This document shows, piece after piece, positions 12,941-24,669 of a stretch of 64,000 nt of DNA. A model generated the notes under the pieces. That model saw nothing but the letters and a program-made list of their open reading frames with translations, was not told where the DNA came from and made no database searches. This DNA comes from Salvator merianae (lineage: Eukaryota; Chordata; Lepidosauria; Squamata; Teiidae): the NCBI GenBank assembly GCA_003586115.2, contig QVOM02000116.1, forward strand, positions 32,899,062-32,963,061, in the 5' to 3' direction. Position 1 is the first letter of the stretch, and each line of letters opens with the position of its first letter. Both the position numbers and the translations under genes were made by a program.

Positions 12941-13079
12941 GCCCTAGTTTCTAGCGCAGCATACTAGATCCTTGAGCTGAAACCCCATGCTGCAGAGCCT
13001 CAATAGCAGCAGTGACACTGGCTTGTGGATCAGCACAATGGAACAGCAGCGGGTGCGGGAGGGGGAATACCCAGATAGT

Positions 13080-13550
13080 AAAGGTAAACAACAGAGGGAA
13101 GGAAATGGAAGCAGTGAAAGATTTTATTTTCTTGGGCTCAAACATCGCCGCAGATGGTGACTGCAGCCATGAAATTAAAAGAAGCTTGCTGCTTGGGAGA
13201 AAAGCTATGGCAAACCCTAGACAGTGTATTAAAAAGCAGAGGCATCATCTTTCTGACAAAGGTCCATATAGTTTTCCCAATAGCATGTATGGCTCTGAGG
13301 AGGACAAATAGTGAAGATAAAGCTCAAATGCTTTGGCCACATGATGAAAAGACAGTACTCACTGGAAAAGACCCTGATGCTGGGAAAGATTGGAGGAAAA
13401 AGAAGAAAGGGATGGCACAGGATAAGATGGATGGATAACGTCATTGAAGCAACATGAGCTAAGGCAAACTTCTGCTGGCAGTGGAAGAGAGAGGTGTGCT
13501 GCGGTCCACGGGGGTCACAAAAAGTTGGACACAACTAACAACAAAAAATA
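13080..13550 (+). mobile_element. RTE-BovB LINE, 3' end fragment
   Basis: The translated frames carry the carboxy-terminal part of the BovB reverse-transcriptase polyprotein: a DFIFLGSNIAADGDCSHEIK block near 13117-13177, then RSLLLGRKAM, with frameshifts after it. The tail reads GTCACAAAAAGTTGGACACA followed by an ACTAACAACAAAAAATAAAC run, the usual end of BovB. It is 5'-truncated, as most LINE inserts are, and sits about 1 kb upstream of the first CACNB2 exon. The same family appears almost full length at 58950-61557. Confidence 0.9.
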
Positions 13551-13979
13551 AACAAAAGAGAGGCATACAGTCCCATCTGCAGAATCCTGCAAAGACGGGT
13601 TTCAAGCTGCCACTCATAGGGCAGCCAGGGAGAAAGGAAATTGTACTTCACGGGCATAGGCAATGCTCCAATTTACAATTTGCACGGCTTTCCTTCCTTG
13701 CCCCCCGCGCCAGTAACTATGGCAAAGTCAAGGGCACTTTCTTCGACATCATCATCCACGACAGACTGCTTAACTTAAAGCGCCCTTTGCGTCTGCTGTG
13801 CCCGACTGAAGAAATTCCCTGCCCAGGTGCGCGGATGATGGGCTTCGTAGCGTCCCTTGTCCCCCAACCTACGGCGAAGAGATTCTGGAGCCTGAAAGTT
13901 TTTCGAAGGAAGAAAGCAGGGCACCCTTCCACCACCTATGCAACCTCCGGCTTTTCCCGCTCTTTCTCTTTCGCAGCCA

Positions 13980-14640
13980 GCCAGCCCCCTGGCACTCCGC
14001 TGCCTTCCCTTCCCTTTCAGGGGAGGTGAGTGAGCGCCGCGGCGGGCGGCCGCGGAAGAGCGAGCCTGGAGTGGGGGGTGGTCGTTGTCACTCGGCTTTC
14101 CTCAGGCGCCTCCTCCTGGTCTCCTCCCCCTTAGCTTGGCCGGAGTATCGACTCAGCGGTGGCGATTGCCGGGCTCGGCTTTTTCTCCAGCCGACGCGGT
14201 TGAGGCAGCAGCAGAGGAGGGCGAGGCGGGCGCCCGGGCAGCTGGGCGCGAGCCCAGCAAGTCTCCTCCCCACCCCCTCCCGTCCCCTTCTTTCCCTCGC
14301 CGCCTTCCCTTTACTATATTTGTTTCCTTTCTTGCTTCTCACCATCTCCTCTAGCAGCATCCAAGCCAGGCAAGCGGGAAGACGCTTTAAAGCCTTTCAA
14401 AATGGCCCATCCCTGACGGGAGTGCAGAGCAGGAGCCCTCCTCGTGCAGCGGAGAGCGCGGGGAAGGAAAGAAAAGAAGGGGAAAAAAAGAGAGAGAAAG
14501 GGAGAGGAAAACGGGAAGAGGACAACGCTCCCTTGCCGTACCAACCTGAGGCGCTTTCTAGTGGACGTCGCCGCCGCGCTTTCTCCAATGGTCCAAAGTG
14601 ACATGTCCAAATCGCCTCCCATTCCAGCAACGGCGACGCA
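13980..14640 (+). promoter_or_regulatory. CACNB2: CpG-island promoter and 5' UTR of CACNB2
   Basis: The base composition changes sharply from AT-rich flank to GC-rich sequence dense in CpG (for example GCGCCGCGGCGGGCGGCCGC near 14035), and falls back after exon 1. CpG density is so depleted elsewhere that this island stands out as an active germline-unmethylated promoter. There is no clear TATA box, which fits a dispersed start site. Sp1-like GC boxes occur (GAGGCGGGCG near 14223). The exact transcription start cannot be read from sequence alone. Confidence 0.75.
14402..14416 (+). promoter_or_regulatory. Four-codon upstream ORF in CACNB2 5' UTR
   Basis: ATG GCC CAT CCC TGA encodes MAHP and stops. 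The ATG has A at -3 and G at +4, a better context than the main start at 14588 (C at -3). Its stop codon TGA at 14414 is in the frame of the main ORF. If the transcript starts upstream of 14402, this uORF would reduce translation of the beta2d form. Confidence 0.5.
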
Positions 14641-14698
14641 GGAGGTGCAGATGGAGCTCTTGGATAATAACCCCCCGGCACTAGTCATGGCAGTGCAG
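14588..14698 (+). CDS. CACNB2: CACNB2 exon 1, beta2d (N1) amino terminus
   Basis: Codes for 37 residues beginning MVQSDMSKSPP and ending ALVMAVQ, then a GT donor (CAG|GTATAG). The start is nearly identical to mammalian Cav-beta2 isoform beta2d, including the QEVQMELL block (QEIQMELL in mammals). The alanine-rich stretches typical of mammals are shorter here, giving 37 rather than about 40 residues. The beta2 subunit is cytosolic; it binds the AID helix of Cav1/Cav2 alpha-1 subunits, helps bring them to the membrane and tunes gating. An in-frame TGA at 14414 and no ATG between it and 14588 fix the start. It ends in phase 0 and joins exon 2 at 29896. It lies in a CpG island. Confidence 0.95.
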
Positions 14699-15483
14699 GT
14701 ATAGGATGGGACTGGGGTGGGAGCTGGGGGGCGTGGGAATGGTGGTGGTGGTGGTGGGGTTTCACGAGACGGGAGAGGATGCAGGCTGTGGTGGGCGTGG
14801 GTGTGCGCGCGTGGGTTTCCAGCAGGGTGCCTGTCTAGGGTCCTGATGCCTGTCGTATGGGTCTTTTTTTATCCAGCTTTTCAGACTTTTCTAGTTTCTG
14901 CCAGTTATACTCCAAAAGTGCAGCCGAGGTTTTGAGGAAAGCTAGGAGACTCACTTACTGACCGGGTTGCGCGCAAGGTGAGATTCTGCTACCTATCCAC
15001 GAACCTAGGCAAGTCTCTTTGGGAATAATTCCCACTCACTGAGTACAGAGGGACTTAAATAAGCTTTCCTGGAATTGCTAGCCAGGTAGCTCAGTTTTCG
15101 AAGTGGCTTACTCGAAGTAAACTCCCTTTTTTTGTGCGGGATCTTTGCAAAGATTTTTAGTCTTATAACTTTATAGCCCAATCCTGAATATATTTGCTGA
15201 GAAGTAAGCCCTTACGTGCCAAGCAAAATTGATTTTCATTCAATGCTTTTCCAATAAAGAAGCAAAGATGGAGAGAGCTGACTGACTCAAAATCCTGAAA
15301 GTCAGTTGCTAGGAAATCGATTTATATATAACCACATCTTCAAAGAAAGAGGACTCCACTATGTTCCCTAATTATAGAAGGGTATTTTTTTTTCTTTCCA
15401 TTCACATTCACTGTCTGACTGTTGTAACAAAAGGTGGATGACCTGCATCTCAGAATGGTGTGGCATAGATGCTGAGATCTTCT

Positions 15484-15528
15484 GGTATAGGGTGGGATAA
15501 AAATATAAATCAGTCAATCAGTAAAATA
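15484..15528 (+). mobile_element. L2/CR1-type LINE 3' tip
   Basis: GGGTGGGATAAAAATATAAA followed by TCAGTCAATCAGTAAAATA is the short end typical of reptile L2-like elements (a GGGCGGTATAAAAATAATAAA type tail). Only the last few tens of bases remain. Confidence 0.5.
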
Positions 15529-18500
15529 GGGGCCACATCAAACTCAACTCTTGTTTTTCAAGTCATTCATTTCTCCTTTCTCTTTCACCATAGTGCATTT
15601 TGGTGGAGTTTTCTGATACTTTCTCTGCCTTTCATCGAGTTGACAGTTGTCAAAAGTAGAGGATCCTATGCTTCTGTTCACCAGGCCACAGGGTTGTGAT
15701 TTTTCTTAAGGGATCTTAGGCATGTGACTTTAGACTCACCCCACCTTGTTTTTGCTTTGTTCAGACACAGTACTGCTAGGGTAGGTAAAAGTTAGAGAAA
15801 TCTAAGCAGTTATGAAGTACTGAACTTTAGAAAGGTGATGGGAAAAGGACAGCTGCCTTGCTCATTAGATCAGGAAAGATCATGTTTTCCCAAATGGGTA
15901 CATACTGCAGGGAATTGTGCCAATCTCAATTCTAGAGACACACCGACATGTGTTTCTTCTTGGATTTGTAAGATGTGCAATATAGGTAAATGCCAAATAT
16001 GTACAAACTATGTAACCATCTCATTTCTCACAACTAAGGTAAAGAGCAAAAGAATGTAGCTAAGTCTGATGACTAACTGAAACTCCATGTCTGTAAAACT
16101 TCTCAGGTATACTTAATATCATAAGCTCTTTACATTGTTGTATGTTGCTAATTTTGCTGGAAGCCATACAGACACTTTTCCCCATCTGAAAAGAGCACAT
16201 CGTTGTGGGTTTTTCCCCCCGGACAACAGTTTTTCTTGCATTTTTTAGCAATCATCTGAACATTGTTTTCTGTAGTGTGATATGTTGCTAATCTGTTGTC
16301 ATTCCCACCATACATTTAGAGATTGATGTTAGAATTTGCTTTTCGGTCTCCATTGAAATCAGTAGGACTTTTTTGTTGATGTTTTTAGTCTTATACTATT
16401 GAATAGTTTTACATTTTAAGGAAAGTTGTACTATTTGTGACACTCCTATGTGCAGATAAAATCTCTATAGCTTTCTAAACTTGCATTTTATATCTCTTTC
16501 AGGGTTTTTTTGTGTGAAATTGTATATAGGAGGTGTTCATATTTTAAAATATTCCATTAATATATTAATTGTGGAGATTGTGGTACCACATATTTTTAAA
16601 CCAGTGAATGTGGTAGCATTGGCATTCTTAATCTGGTGTGTTATAATGTTTTTCTGTTTTAACACATGTATACCTTTCTAGTGGTGTTTAATATATAATT
16701 TTAAAAAAACCTACAAGTCAATGGTAAGAAATAAAAGCAATAATTGTGATATCCCTGGACTTAAATTTATTGAAATATGTAAATCAAAAGGAAAGCAGTT
16801 ATAGTAATCAAGTTATAGGGTTATTCTAGAAGGATTAGAATTGCTAAGAATAATGAAATGTCTTTATCTCTTGAGTGAAGTTCATGTTTGAAATAACTGT
16901 TACTAAAAATCAAATTTGTTTACATAACATTTCTTATAACGAATGGCGGCAATAATTCCCCAAAGGTATATTTTTCTCAAGTTCTAAGTTGATATACTAG
17001 CCCTCTCCCATGGTTGTATTGATCCTCTCCCATGAGGGTTGTATTTTGTAATCTAAAGTGGTGCTGATCTTGCAAACAGTATTAGTAATAAAGATTTAAG
17101 ATAATAAACATGTACTATTGTATGATGTCAGTCTGATATATTCCTCCAGAGCTGATCTAATGAGAAACATAAAAACTGAATAAATCAAACCTCTGTGATT
17201 GAAAAATCTGTTTTTCACACTTTAGTTCTTCTGATTATTTACTTAGAAGCCTCACACTGTTCAGCAACAAGATTTTTTTATCGTTTTCCACAATTTTGGT
17301 TTTCTGTGATACACAAGAATTTCTATTCACTTTCTGCAAATAGACTAGGGTACAACATCTAGAGTTATACTGTATAATAAGTCAATGTCCGTAACTAACA
17401 AGCATTTGACTTTTAACCAAACCTACTCAGATATAAGGCCCTCTGTTTTCAACATGGCCTTCTTTCAGCAAAGTCAGGATTATAGGTAAATTTTAAAGAT
17501 TTTAGATATAACTAAATAGTGCTAATAAATTTGTGCATTTAACCCATCAATTTTAAATGCATTCTTTTTCTGGAAAACATGCTATTTTGATTGGCTAAAA
17601 TGGAAAGGTATCAGTCCTCACACCATTACTCCAAATTGACCTTACAGAGTGTGGTCTTAGGAGGTAGAGTGTAATTTGCAAACTCTTGTTTTTGATAGAA
17701 GAGTTTTCAGCAATGAAAGAGACATAGGAGAAATTATCTGTTCTCCTTTAGATAAAACAATAGCATTTTGAAACTTAGTAGTGGTGTCCCTTGTATTACA
17801 ATCTACAGGATAAAGAGAACAAGGTACAGCTGGAACCCTCATTTTAATCTTAATGGATTAGAAAGATAAACCAAGGCATCCAAACCGAGTGTGCCATGAC
17901 CCACTGCATCTTGAGTTCTGATGTATACTGTTGCTTAGATAGAATGGTTTTAATTGTCATATCTTTGAAGAATTTTCAAAAATAGAAAAAAAAATAACCC
18001 ACTCTGGAATTTTAATGGAATGAAATAACACTATTTATGGCATTTTAGAGAAGTGCACTTTAATCATTAGCTTTTAAATGTCTACACCATATTGTTGCAG
18101 TAACATGATGCAAAAGCTATAGAAAACAAATTAAGAGCAAATAAGAACTAGGCAAAAGCAAAACAGAGCACACTGACTAAATACTTTTACAGGCTTAACA
18201 CTAGGATTGAGCTTTTAAGTCTATGTGAATTATGAGTGGCTCATTTACCATCATCTTAACCATCGTCTGTGCCTACCTTTTTGTAAAAATAACCAGCTTT
18301 TCAGCTATGAAAGAAATAGAAGAAAAATAAAGCATATAATTTTACTTAAAAGAATTACGACAGAACACATTGAACATATTTGTGGTACACATGTGCTCTG
18401 GTGTAAGGATGACCTCAGCTGTGTCTTCTCTTCCATTTTGTTCTGCCAGTCCTCTAACTTGTCCTTTCTGATTGACCCTGCATTCCCATGGGAGGAGGAG

Positions 18501-19499
18501 GCTCTGGCACGAGGCTGAAAGTTTTATGTTTCTATGATAGTTTCAAGGACATGCAAATGCCAGAGAATAATGGCCAATAAAAAATGTTAAAGGGGTATCA
18601 ATGCCTGGAGGCCAAACTAGTCCTAGATGGGGAGGTGCTACTTAGAGAGTGTAGAGCCTTGTAGTTTGATTGAATTCATGTGGGTTTTTTATCAGTTATT
18701 CACTATGAGTATTAAAGCACTGTTAGCATCCTTACAGATTGTCTGATTTTGAGGCCAGGCTGGTGGTTCTTACAGAATAAAAAAACCACTAACATCTTCA
18801 GAATGTGGCCAAGCCACCAGAGAACAGACTGCAGGCCCAGGCATCAGTTTTGCCGTATTTGGCAGACAATCAGGATTACAGACTGGAGAATGAAGTCTTC
18901 AAAGCTGAGTATTGTAGGGCAAGGCCAAGGAAAAATACCATTATGACTCAGACTGGTCCCAAGATGCTGGACTGATAGCAGTTTTCAGTGTGGGATATGT
19001 TTCCATCTTCAATAGGGCCCCCACCATATCAACTATGTAACCATGAGGGTCTTCCATCAAATTCCAGTCTCCTTGGTTGTCCCAGCAGCCACTGAGAATA
19101 TCAAGCCAGTGCTCCTGCTAGCTCCCCCCCCCAGCCTCGGTATGTCAAGCCCCATTCTTGGGTACTGGGGTACTGGAGGAGCTCCTGTCACCGTGGCCAC
19201 CCATCTCATAACTGGTACGCACTCCAGGACCAGCAGATGCACCTGCTATTTCAGGGCCCTCACTTTAGTTCTGATACCAACAATAAGGACTGTCTCTCAA
19301 AGAAAGCCTGAAACACTGTGGTATTGCACTGCTGTTTCAACATCAGCTATCTCGAGATAACTAAAGAAATCTTTCAGTTTCCATTGCTTTCTGTGACATT
19401 GGCCTGGTCATATAAAAGGGTGCAGCATGTTTTAGCTGTTTTGGGCTCCAAGAGAGTCAAAATCTGTGAGCTCCAAAAAGGCTATGCCAAAAGAGGGCC

Positions 19500-19910
19500 C
19501 AGAACATGGTGACCACACATTTCTGCATGCTGGGAGTATTATGATATGCAGGAATCTGCAGATCACTAGTGCCTGGCCCACTTCTGGGTGTGGAATGCAC
19601 TCCTTGGAGTGCTCAGTTTCCAGAGTAGGAAAAACTACTCTGCAAATCTTGTGTGGGCCAGGTTCACTCCTGCTTCTGCTGTGCAGAAGGATGGTGTTGA
19701 CAGAACTGCCCTATCTTCTGCTCTGGAATTTGACTGCATGTAGCAAGACTTTGAGGCATACAGGTACACTGCTTCCTATGACCAGAGCAGTCACACTTAT
19801 TACCAGAGACAATACCACCAGCTGGTTTCCATGGCCATTTCTAGAGACTCACTTAGTGGGTCTGGACTGAAGATTTGATGCTGGGGAACTTGCATTCCCT
19901 GACCTCAAAT
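19500..19910. mobile_element. Group B-like degraded DNA transposon
   Basis: Contains CATTTCTAGAGACTCAC, then AGTGGGTC and the hairpin GGGGAACTTGCATTCCCTG, matching internal parts of group B copies at 34.4 and 55.8 kb. The ends are unclear. Open frames in it are not genes. Confidence 0.4.
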
Positions 19911-20301
19911 GGGAAATGTGTGATAGGGTGAATTGTGAAAAGGGTGAAATGTGTGGACAGCCTGTCTGCCTGCTTCTGGACTGAAGTAAAGCACTCTGGT
20001 TCAGGAATGGACTTTCCAGTGCCTGTATGGAAGTGGCTATTGTGCAGGATACTGAGTCGACTAGGGTGTTAGTTCTGCTAAGCAGGAACAACCAAAGTGC
20101 AACCCAAGAACCATATACAGTGGCTTTTGAGAACCTGGTCACTTACCAGTTTTACTCTGCGTATAGAGAAAAAGAACTGGTTTTGAATTTTGAGGCCCTA
20201 AGTCTGCACCATGAGGCTTTGTGGTCCCATGCACCCTTGTATTAGGAATTCTCAGCTTTGTGAAAAGGGAACAGTGTGAGCTTTTAAACAGCAGAGACAA
20301 T

Positions 20302-20474
20302 GGCCCTTTCTGCACTGGGCCTTATTTCGGATTATATCCTGGAATAGGGGGCTGCCGTCTGCCTGCTGGTGCAGACTATGGCAGGACCTGCCTGGGGTCT
20401 GTCATAGTCTACACTAGCATGCAGACGGCAGATCTGGGATATAATCCCCAAAAAGGCCCAGTGCAGAAAAGATC
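20302..20474. mobile_element. Palindromic MITE, group A, copy 3
   Basis: Third copy of the element at 1135 and 10216: left end GGCCCTTTCTGCACTGGGCC, inverted inner arms (GATTATATCCTGGAATAGG; GATCTGGGATATAATC) and right end GTGCAGAAAAGATC. AAT flanks both sides (20299-20301 and 20475-20477), a perfect 3-bp target duplication. More CpG-containing than the other copies. Confidence 0.85.
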
Positions 20475-22399
20475 AATTTGGTAAATTTCTCTGTTTCTTA
20501 ACTAATCTTTTGATGCTTTGAATCTAGCATAATCCCAGCAAAAGAGTGGAACCTCTCACATAGGTGGAATATAAATATAAGTAATAAAATCAGAGGACTG
20601 GGTTAGGCTGCATCTATATATTAGTGGTTTTGCCATGGGATAGGCCTCAATACTGAATTTTTCTTACCTGCTTTTCATGTCCACTGTGCCCTTCTTTAAG
20701 ACTTGCATCTGTAGGGAGCCAAGGTCTATGTTGCAGCCACATCATAGTAATACCTACTTAATTCAGGGCTTTAGGTGCAAGCCAGTCAGTGCTCATTGTT
20801 TATTGTTCAAAGAAAACACAAAAGCACGACACTCTTGGCTTGTAACTCATGTGTATTTGGGAGAAATAAACCATGAATGTTAATTAGTGTGTCATGTTAA
20901 ACTAAGCTGTGTGGCCTGTTTCTTCTGGCTTTGGTGAAGTGGAACTGTGTAATCGTGCAACATGTCCCTGGCAAGCAGCTGTGGCTCATGTGATAGGGTG
21001 GTAGAAGTGAGGTGGCAGATGACACCTTGCCTTTGATTGTTTCAGATTCTACATTATTCTGTAGTGGATGGAAGTGCATTTTGGTGCAAACCATGAGGTA
21101 CCAGTCATTGTCGCATCCATGTGTTTCTATGTGAGCTGATGCCAAGCCATGGTTTATTGCATCCATGATTTCATAAAGCATGTAAACCAGCCTTGTATAT
21201 TTTTCCCATGTATATTTTTGTACTACATTGATGACTGCATACATAGCTACTTTGGTGTCTTTCTCTGGTTTTTTTAAGTGAATCTTTTGGATTTTTCTCT
21301 GTTTTTCTTCTCCCAGGTGTGAGCTTGGGTGTGCTCACATTTGTGAGGAAGCGAGTGTGTGAATGGCAAGTGAAAATGAAACTGCACTTAGCATGGCAAG
21401 CTAAGGATGACAGAGAGTGTGATAGGGAGGATACTGAAGACCAGAGGAAAGTGGAATGAGGAAACAGAAGGGCAAAAGACTATCATGTGCCAAAGCAAGG
21501 CATGACTGAGCAAGAGTTGGAGTTGCCGTTGGTGCTGGATTCCATTGGGCAACAGCTACCATTCAATAGGCACTACTATCACCTGGATGTCTTTGGCAAG
21601 AGTCTTAGCTTGGAGCCTGAAGGTGTGGCCTGGCATCATTTCTTTGGCATTGAGCCTGATGCAGCACTATGTGGACAACCACCCACAAAGTGAGCAAGAG
21701 CAAAAGATCTCACATGCAAAGAGGTGCAAGGAAACCAGTGTGCATTTAATTGTGCTTTTCTCTTAATTGGAAGGGGGAGAAGATTGCTCCCTCTGCAGGA
21801 CTGTATTGAGTTTGAATCAGAAGAGGTGAAATTTAAATCCTTTCTCAGCTACAAAATTCACTGTGAGAATAAAAATGGAATGGCATCATGCATGCTACTA
21901 CCTTGAAATTCATGGAAGCAGGGTTTAATGTAAATATAACCAATACATAAATGCGAAATAGGGCTTTTAGTGTGGGAGTACAGGATGAGCAGATAGTATG
22001 GATCACTTTTTCTGGAGTAGAGTATGAAAGGAAAATAGATAATTTGAGCTTGGGCAAAGATCAGTAAGTTGTAAAGCAACTAGCCTGAATCCTCGAATCT
22101 GTTTCCCTCATGTTTACATAAAACTATGTTACGGGGGCTGGGAAGTTTGAATTCCTGGAGCCAAGAGGTAATACAGGTTTCTAAGACCATAAAACTCCTT
22201 TCTCCAAAGAAAAGAATCAGAACGCAAATACCACAACTACAGTTCCTGTAAACTGTTTTCTCAACTTCAGCCAATCCTCAACCTGCCACAATGATCTAAG
22301 GCCATGGTCTGACATCGTAAATTTAATCTGTATCAGAAGAGTACAAGGACTGAATTCGTCTTCTGATCGTTCCCACAGTTACAGGTTAACATGGACTCA

Positions 22400-23220
22400 A
22401 TTCATACTTGCTCGTTCTCACGCTGATATTTCCTGTGCTTGGCACGGAGAAACAGTACCTTTTCTGCCTCCACCCCTCGTCAGATTCTCCTCCCTGTGCA
22501 GTCAGTGATTGGCTGTGGTCCCAATGTTCAAATCTTGACGTCACAGGGGCGGGAAAGTCAAGCTCCGCTCTCCGTATGTCCTCGCTGCTGCCTCAGAACA
22601 TGGATTCACTTGGCAGTGTTACTAGTCATTTGTCATTTGCTCCTTCTCCCCCCTACAGCCTCTATCTTCATAAGCAGAACTTTAAAACTATGTGTACCGC
22701 ACAATTAAGCTTTTTAAAGGGCTGATGGTAATTTCTGCTCCCTTGCAAGTGCACTTTTGCGCAGTCGTGCAATTTAAAAGTAGTGCAAACGCAGGGAGAG
22801 GTCCGTGACGAAGGGGAAACGTGGGGAGGGAACGTGGGGGGGCTCTGTTATCTTGATAGTGCAGTTCATCGCCAGCAAATGGACTCTGCCTCATTTCTCC
22901 CCGAGACATCTGCAGCGGCATGTGTCCCTGCTGTGTAGCTGTGTGCTGCCGACGGCAAAATTCATCTTGAGTGGGTTCTTTGTTGGGGCAAGAGGACTGC
23001 CACCCCAAACAGGCGCAGTTTATATTTTGGTTTAAAGAGCAGATGGAAGTGGAGGAAGCCTTTAATTTCTTCCTGGCAGTGTCGAATGGGGGATAAAGAA
23101 AGAGAAAGGACCGCAGCTTAGCGAAGTAAAAAGGAGGACGGTTTCTTTTTCCCTGGCAGCGACGGAAGGGGGGATAATAGAGGCAGAGGAAACTACTCCG
23201 CTTCCTGCCCACCCTCAAAG
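22400..23220. repeat. GC-rich repeat with promoter-like module
   Basis: A local rise in GC and CpG inside AT-rich intron 1. Part of it (ATTGG, then TTCAAATCTTGACGTCACAG and GGCGGG, then ATCTTCATAAG) has a decayed counterpart at 45.77-46.00 kb, so this is a dispersed element. The 3' part has two imperfect copies of a unit like TTTC(T)TCCTGGCAG(C/T)G followed by a GGGGGATAA block (around 23070 and 23145). The long minus-strand open frame across it has no recognisable domain and is probably not a gene. Confidence 0.5.
22508..22553 (+). promoter_or_regulatory. CCAAT, CRE and GC-box array in intron 1
   Basis: An inverted CCAAT box (ATTGG, 22508-22512) is followed by a perfect palindromic cAMP-response element TGACGTCA (22536-22543) and a GC box GGGGCGGG (22546-22553). 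The order and spacing are those of a compact promoter. It sits in a repeated element, so it may be the element's own promoter. No alternative CACNB2 exon is evident just downstream. Confidence 0.5.
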
Positions 23221-23500
23221 TCTGTCATTGGATGGCACAAAATGGGGATCCCTCCTTCTGCACGCCACCCAAAAAGTACGGTCCCTCCCAAATAGTATCT
23301 TTCCCCATTCCCACATCACAAAGTAAAGCGGGCTAGCGATCTGGAACAGCTTGAGAACTCATTAAATCCGAATACAAAGTAGTCCAGATTTCACCCATTT
23401 AGTCCAGAAAAACTATGGAATGGCAAGATCATGTCGGGCCAGCAGGAACTGAAGATGGCCTGTAAACTGATTAAATGCCATGTTGGAACGCGGCCTAATA

Positions 23501-23722
23501 GACCTTTTCTACACTTAAGTTTTAATCCACCTTTGGTCCACTTTCAGACTGAGGGCACACATCAGTGAAGTAATACAATATTTTCTTTCAGCATTATTTA
23601 ACTCATAAAATCCACCTTTAGATTAGGTAATGTGGAAAAAAATGATTAGTCACTCTGCTGATGTGTTCTTTCAATCCCAAAGTGGACTGAAGCCGGATTA
23701 AAATTTAGGTGTGACTGGGCCC
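23501..23722. mobile_element. Non-autonomous DNA transposon with 50-bp inverted ends
   Basis: The left end (ACACTTAAGTTTTAATCCAC, then TTGGTCCACTTTC) and right end (GTGGACTGAAGCCGGATTA, then AAATTTAGGTGTGA) are inverted copies over about 50 bp, flanked by TAATA and TATTA. There is no coding sequence in the roughly 220-bp body. Confidence 0.75.
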
Positions 23723-24669
23723 TATTACTTGGAGCCATCCTTTTGTGTTTACAGGGCAAACTATCTGCAAAGACACTAAGCAGCTACACTTTGCGAAAAC
23801 TCTTTCTCAGCCACAGAATTCATCCATTCTCCTCCGTTATGGCTTAAAGGTTGCACAAACAGGTCTGCTTATCCACGTTTCCTAGCAGCAGATTGCAGAC
23901 TGCCACACCCAGAGTCGTGGTGCGTGAGAAAAATGCAGGTGCAGCATGACTTTTCCCCCCAGCTTCCCCGTGAGAATCCCAATGTTTTCATGCCCTTTTC
24001 CTGTTCACCCAGAACCTCAGCATGAGCAAAAACTGCAGACACAACATAACCATTTTATTTTTTTTTGCTTTCCAGCAAGAGCCTCACTACTTTTTGCCCT
24101 TCCCAGCATTCTCAGAGCCTTGGTGCTCTCCACGTCCTTAACCCCTCTGGTCTCACCACTTGATCTCCTATGGCCCTACACCTTGATTCCCTCACCTATA
24201 CCATTCTAGCTCTGTTGCACACCAGCTGCCACTGAAATATCTTTTCTAGAACACCCTGCCCCTGTACCATTGAAAAACAGCATTACAAGGAGAAAAGAAA
24301 GGTTTCTTTGTTGAAGAATATCTTCATGTATTCCCCCCACATCTTACTGTGTTTGGAGCCTGAAATTGATGACTTTTATATCTTGATACTGCTTGATTAA
24401 TTTTGAACTCCAAGAATATTTATTTTGTTTTATTTATTTATTATCTTAGAAGAGCACTGCAATAAAATATAAGGCACAAAGGAAAAAAGAATTAAAAATG
24501 GTTTATAATAGTATACAGTATGTCTGATGTTGTGTCCTAAGTGGTTGTTGCACTTCTGCAGATTCAGATTTCTCCTGATGCGCACCCCCAGTTCATCTTA
24601 AATTCCTTCAGGCTGTACACATTCTATTCTAGAAAATATATTTACAGTCTTTATTCTGGCATTGCTGCC

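Larger units (their letters stand above)
1..13979. other. Intergenic / 5' flank of CACNB2, repeat-filled
   Basis: No convincing protein-coding exon was found here on either strand. The open frames are short, lack splice-consistent structure and mostly fall inside repeats listed separately: MITEs near 1.1, 1.9, 6.1 and 10.2 kb, a reversed RTE end near 2.5 kb, LINE ends near 7.9 and 11.7 kb, and a BovB end near 13.3 kb. Stretches such as 320-1130, 2842-4500, 6456-7860 and 8090-9430 show AT-rich unique-looking sequence with nothing I can name. In mammals the neighbour upstream of CACNB2 is SLC39A12; no exon of it was recognised. Confidence 0.6.

Noticed and set aside
13481..14029. Open frame of 182 codons just upstream of the CpG island
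   Set aside because: It starts in the BovB tail and runs into GC-rich promoter sequence where stops are rare by composition; no domain or conserved motif.
14026..14601. Arg/Ser-rich open frame across the CpG island
   Set aside because: GC-rich 5' UTR sequence is open in several frames. The real protein is in another frame, starting at 14588.
22602..22725. ATG after the CCAAT/CRE/GC-box array as a new CACNB2 first exon
   Set aside because: The frame closes without a convincing donor, and the sequence belongs to a repeat. It does not resemble any known beta2 N-terminus.
22688..23218. Minus-strand open frame of 176 codons
   Set aside because: It is in a dispersed GC-rich repeat, contains an internal sequence duplication and has no known domain.
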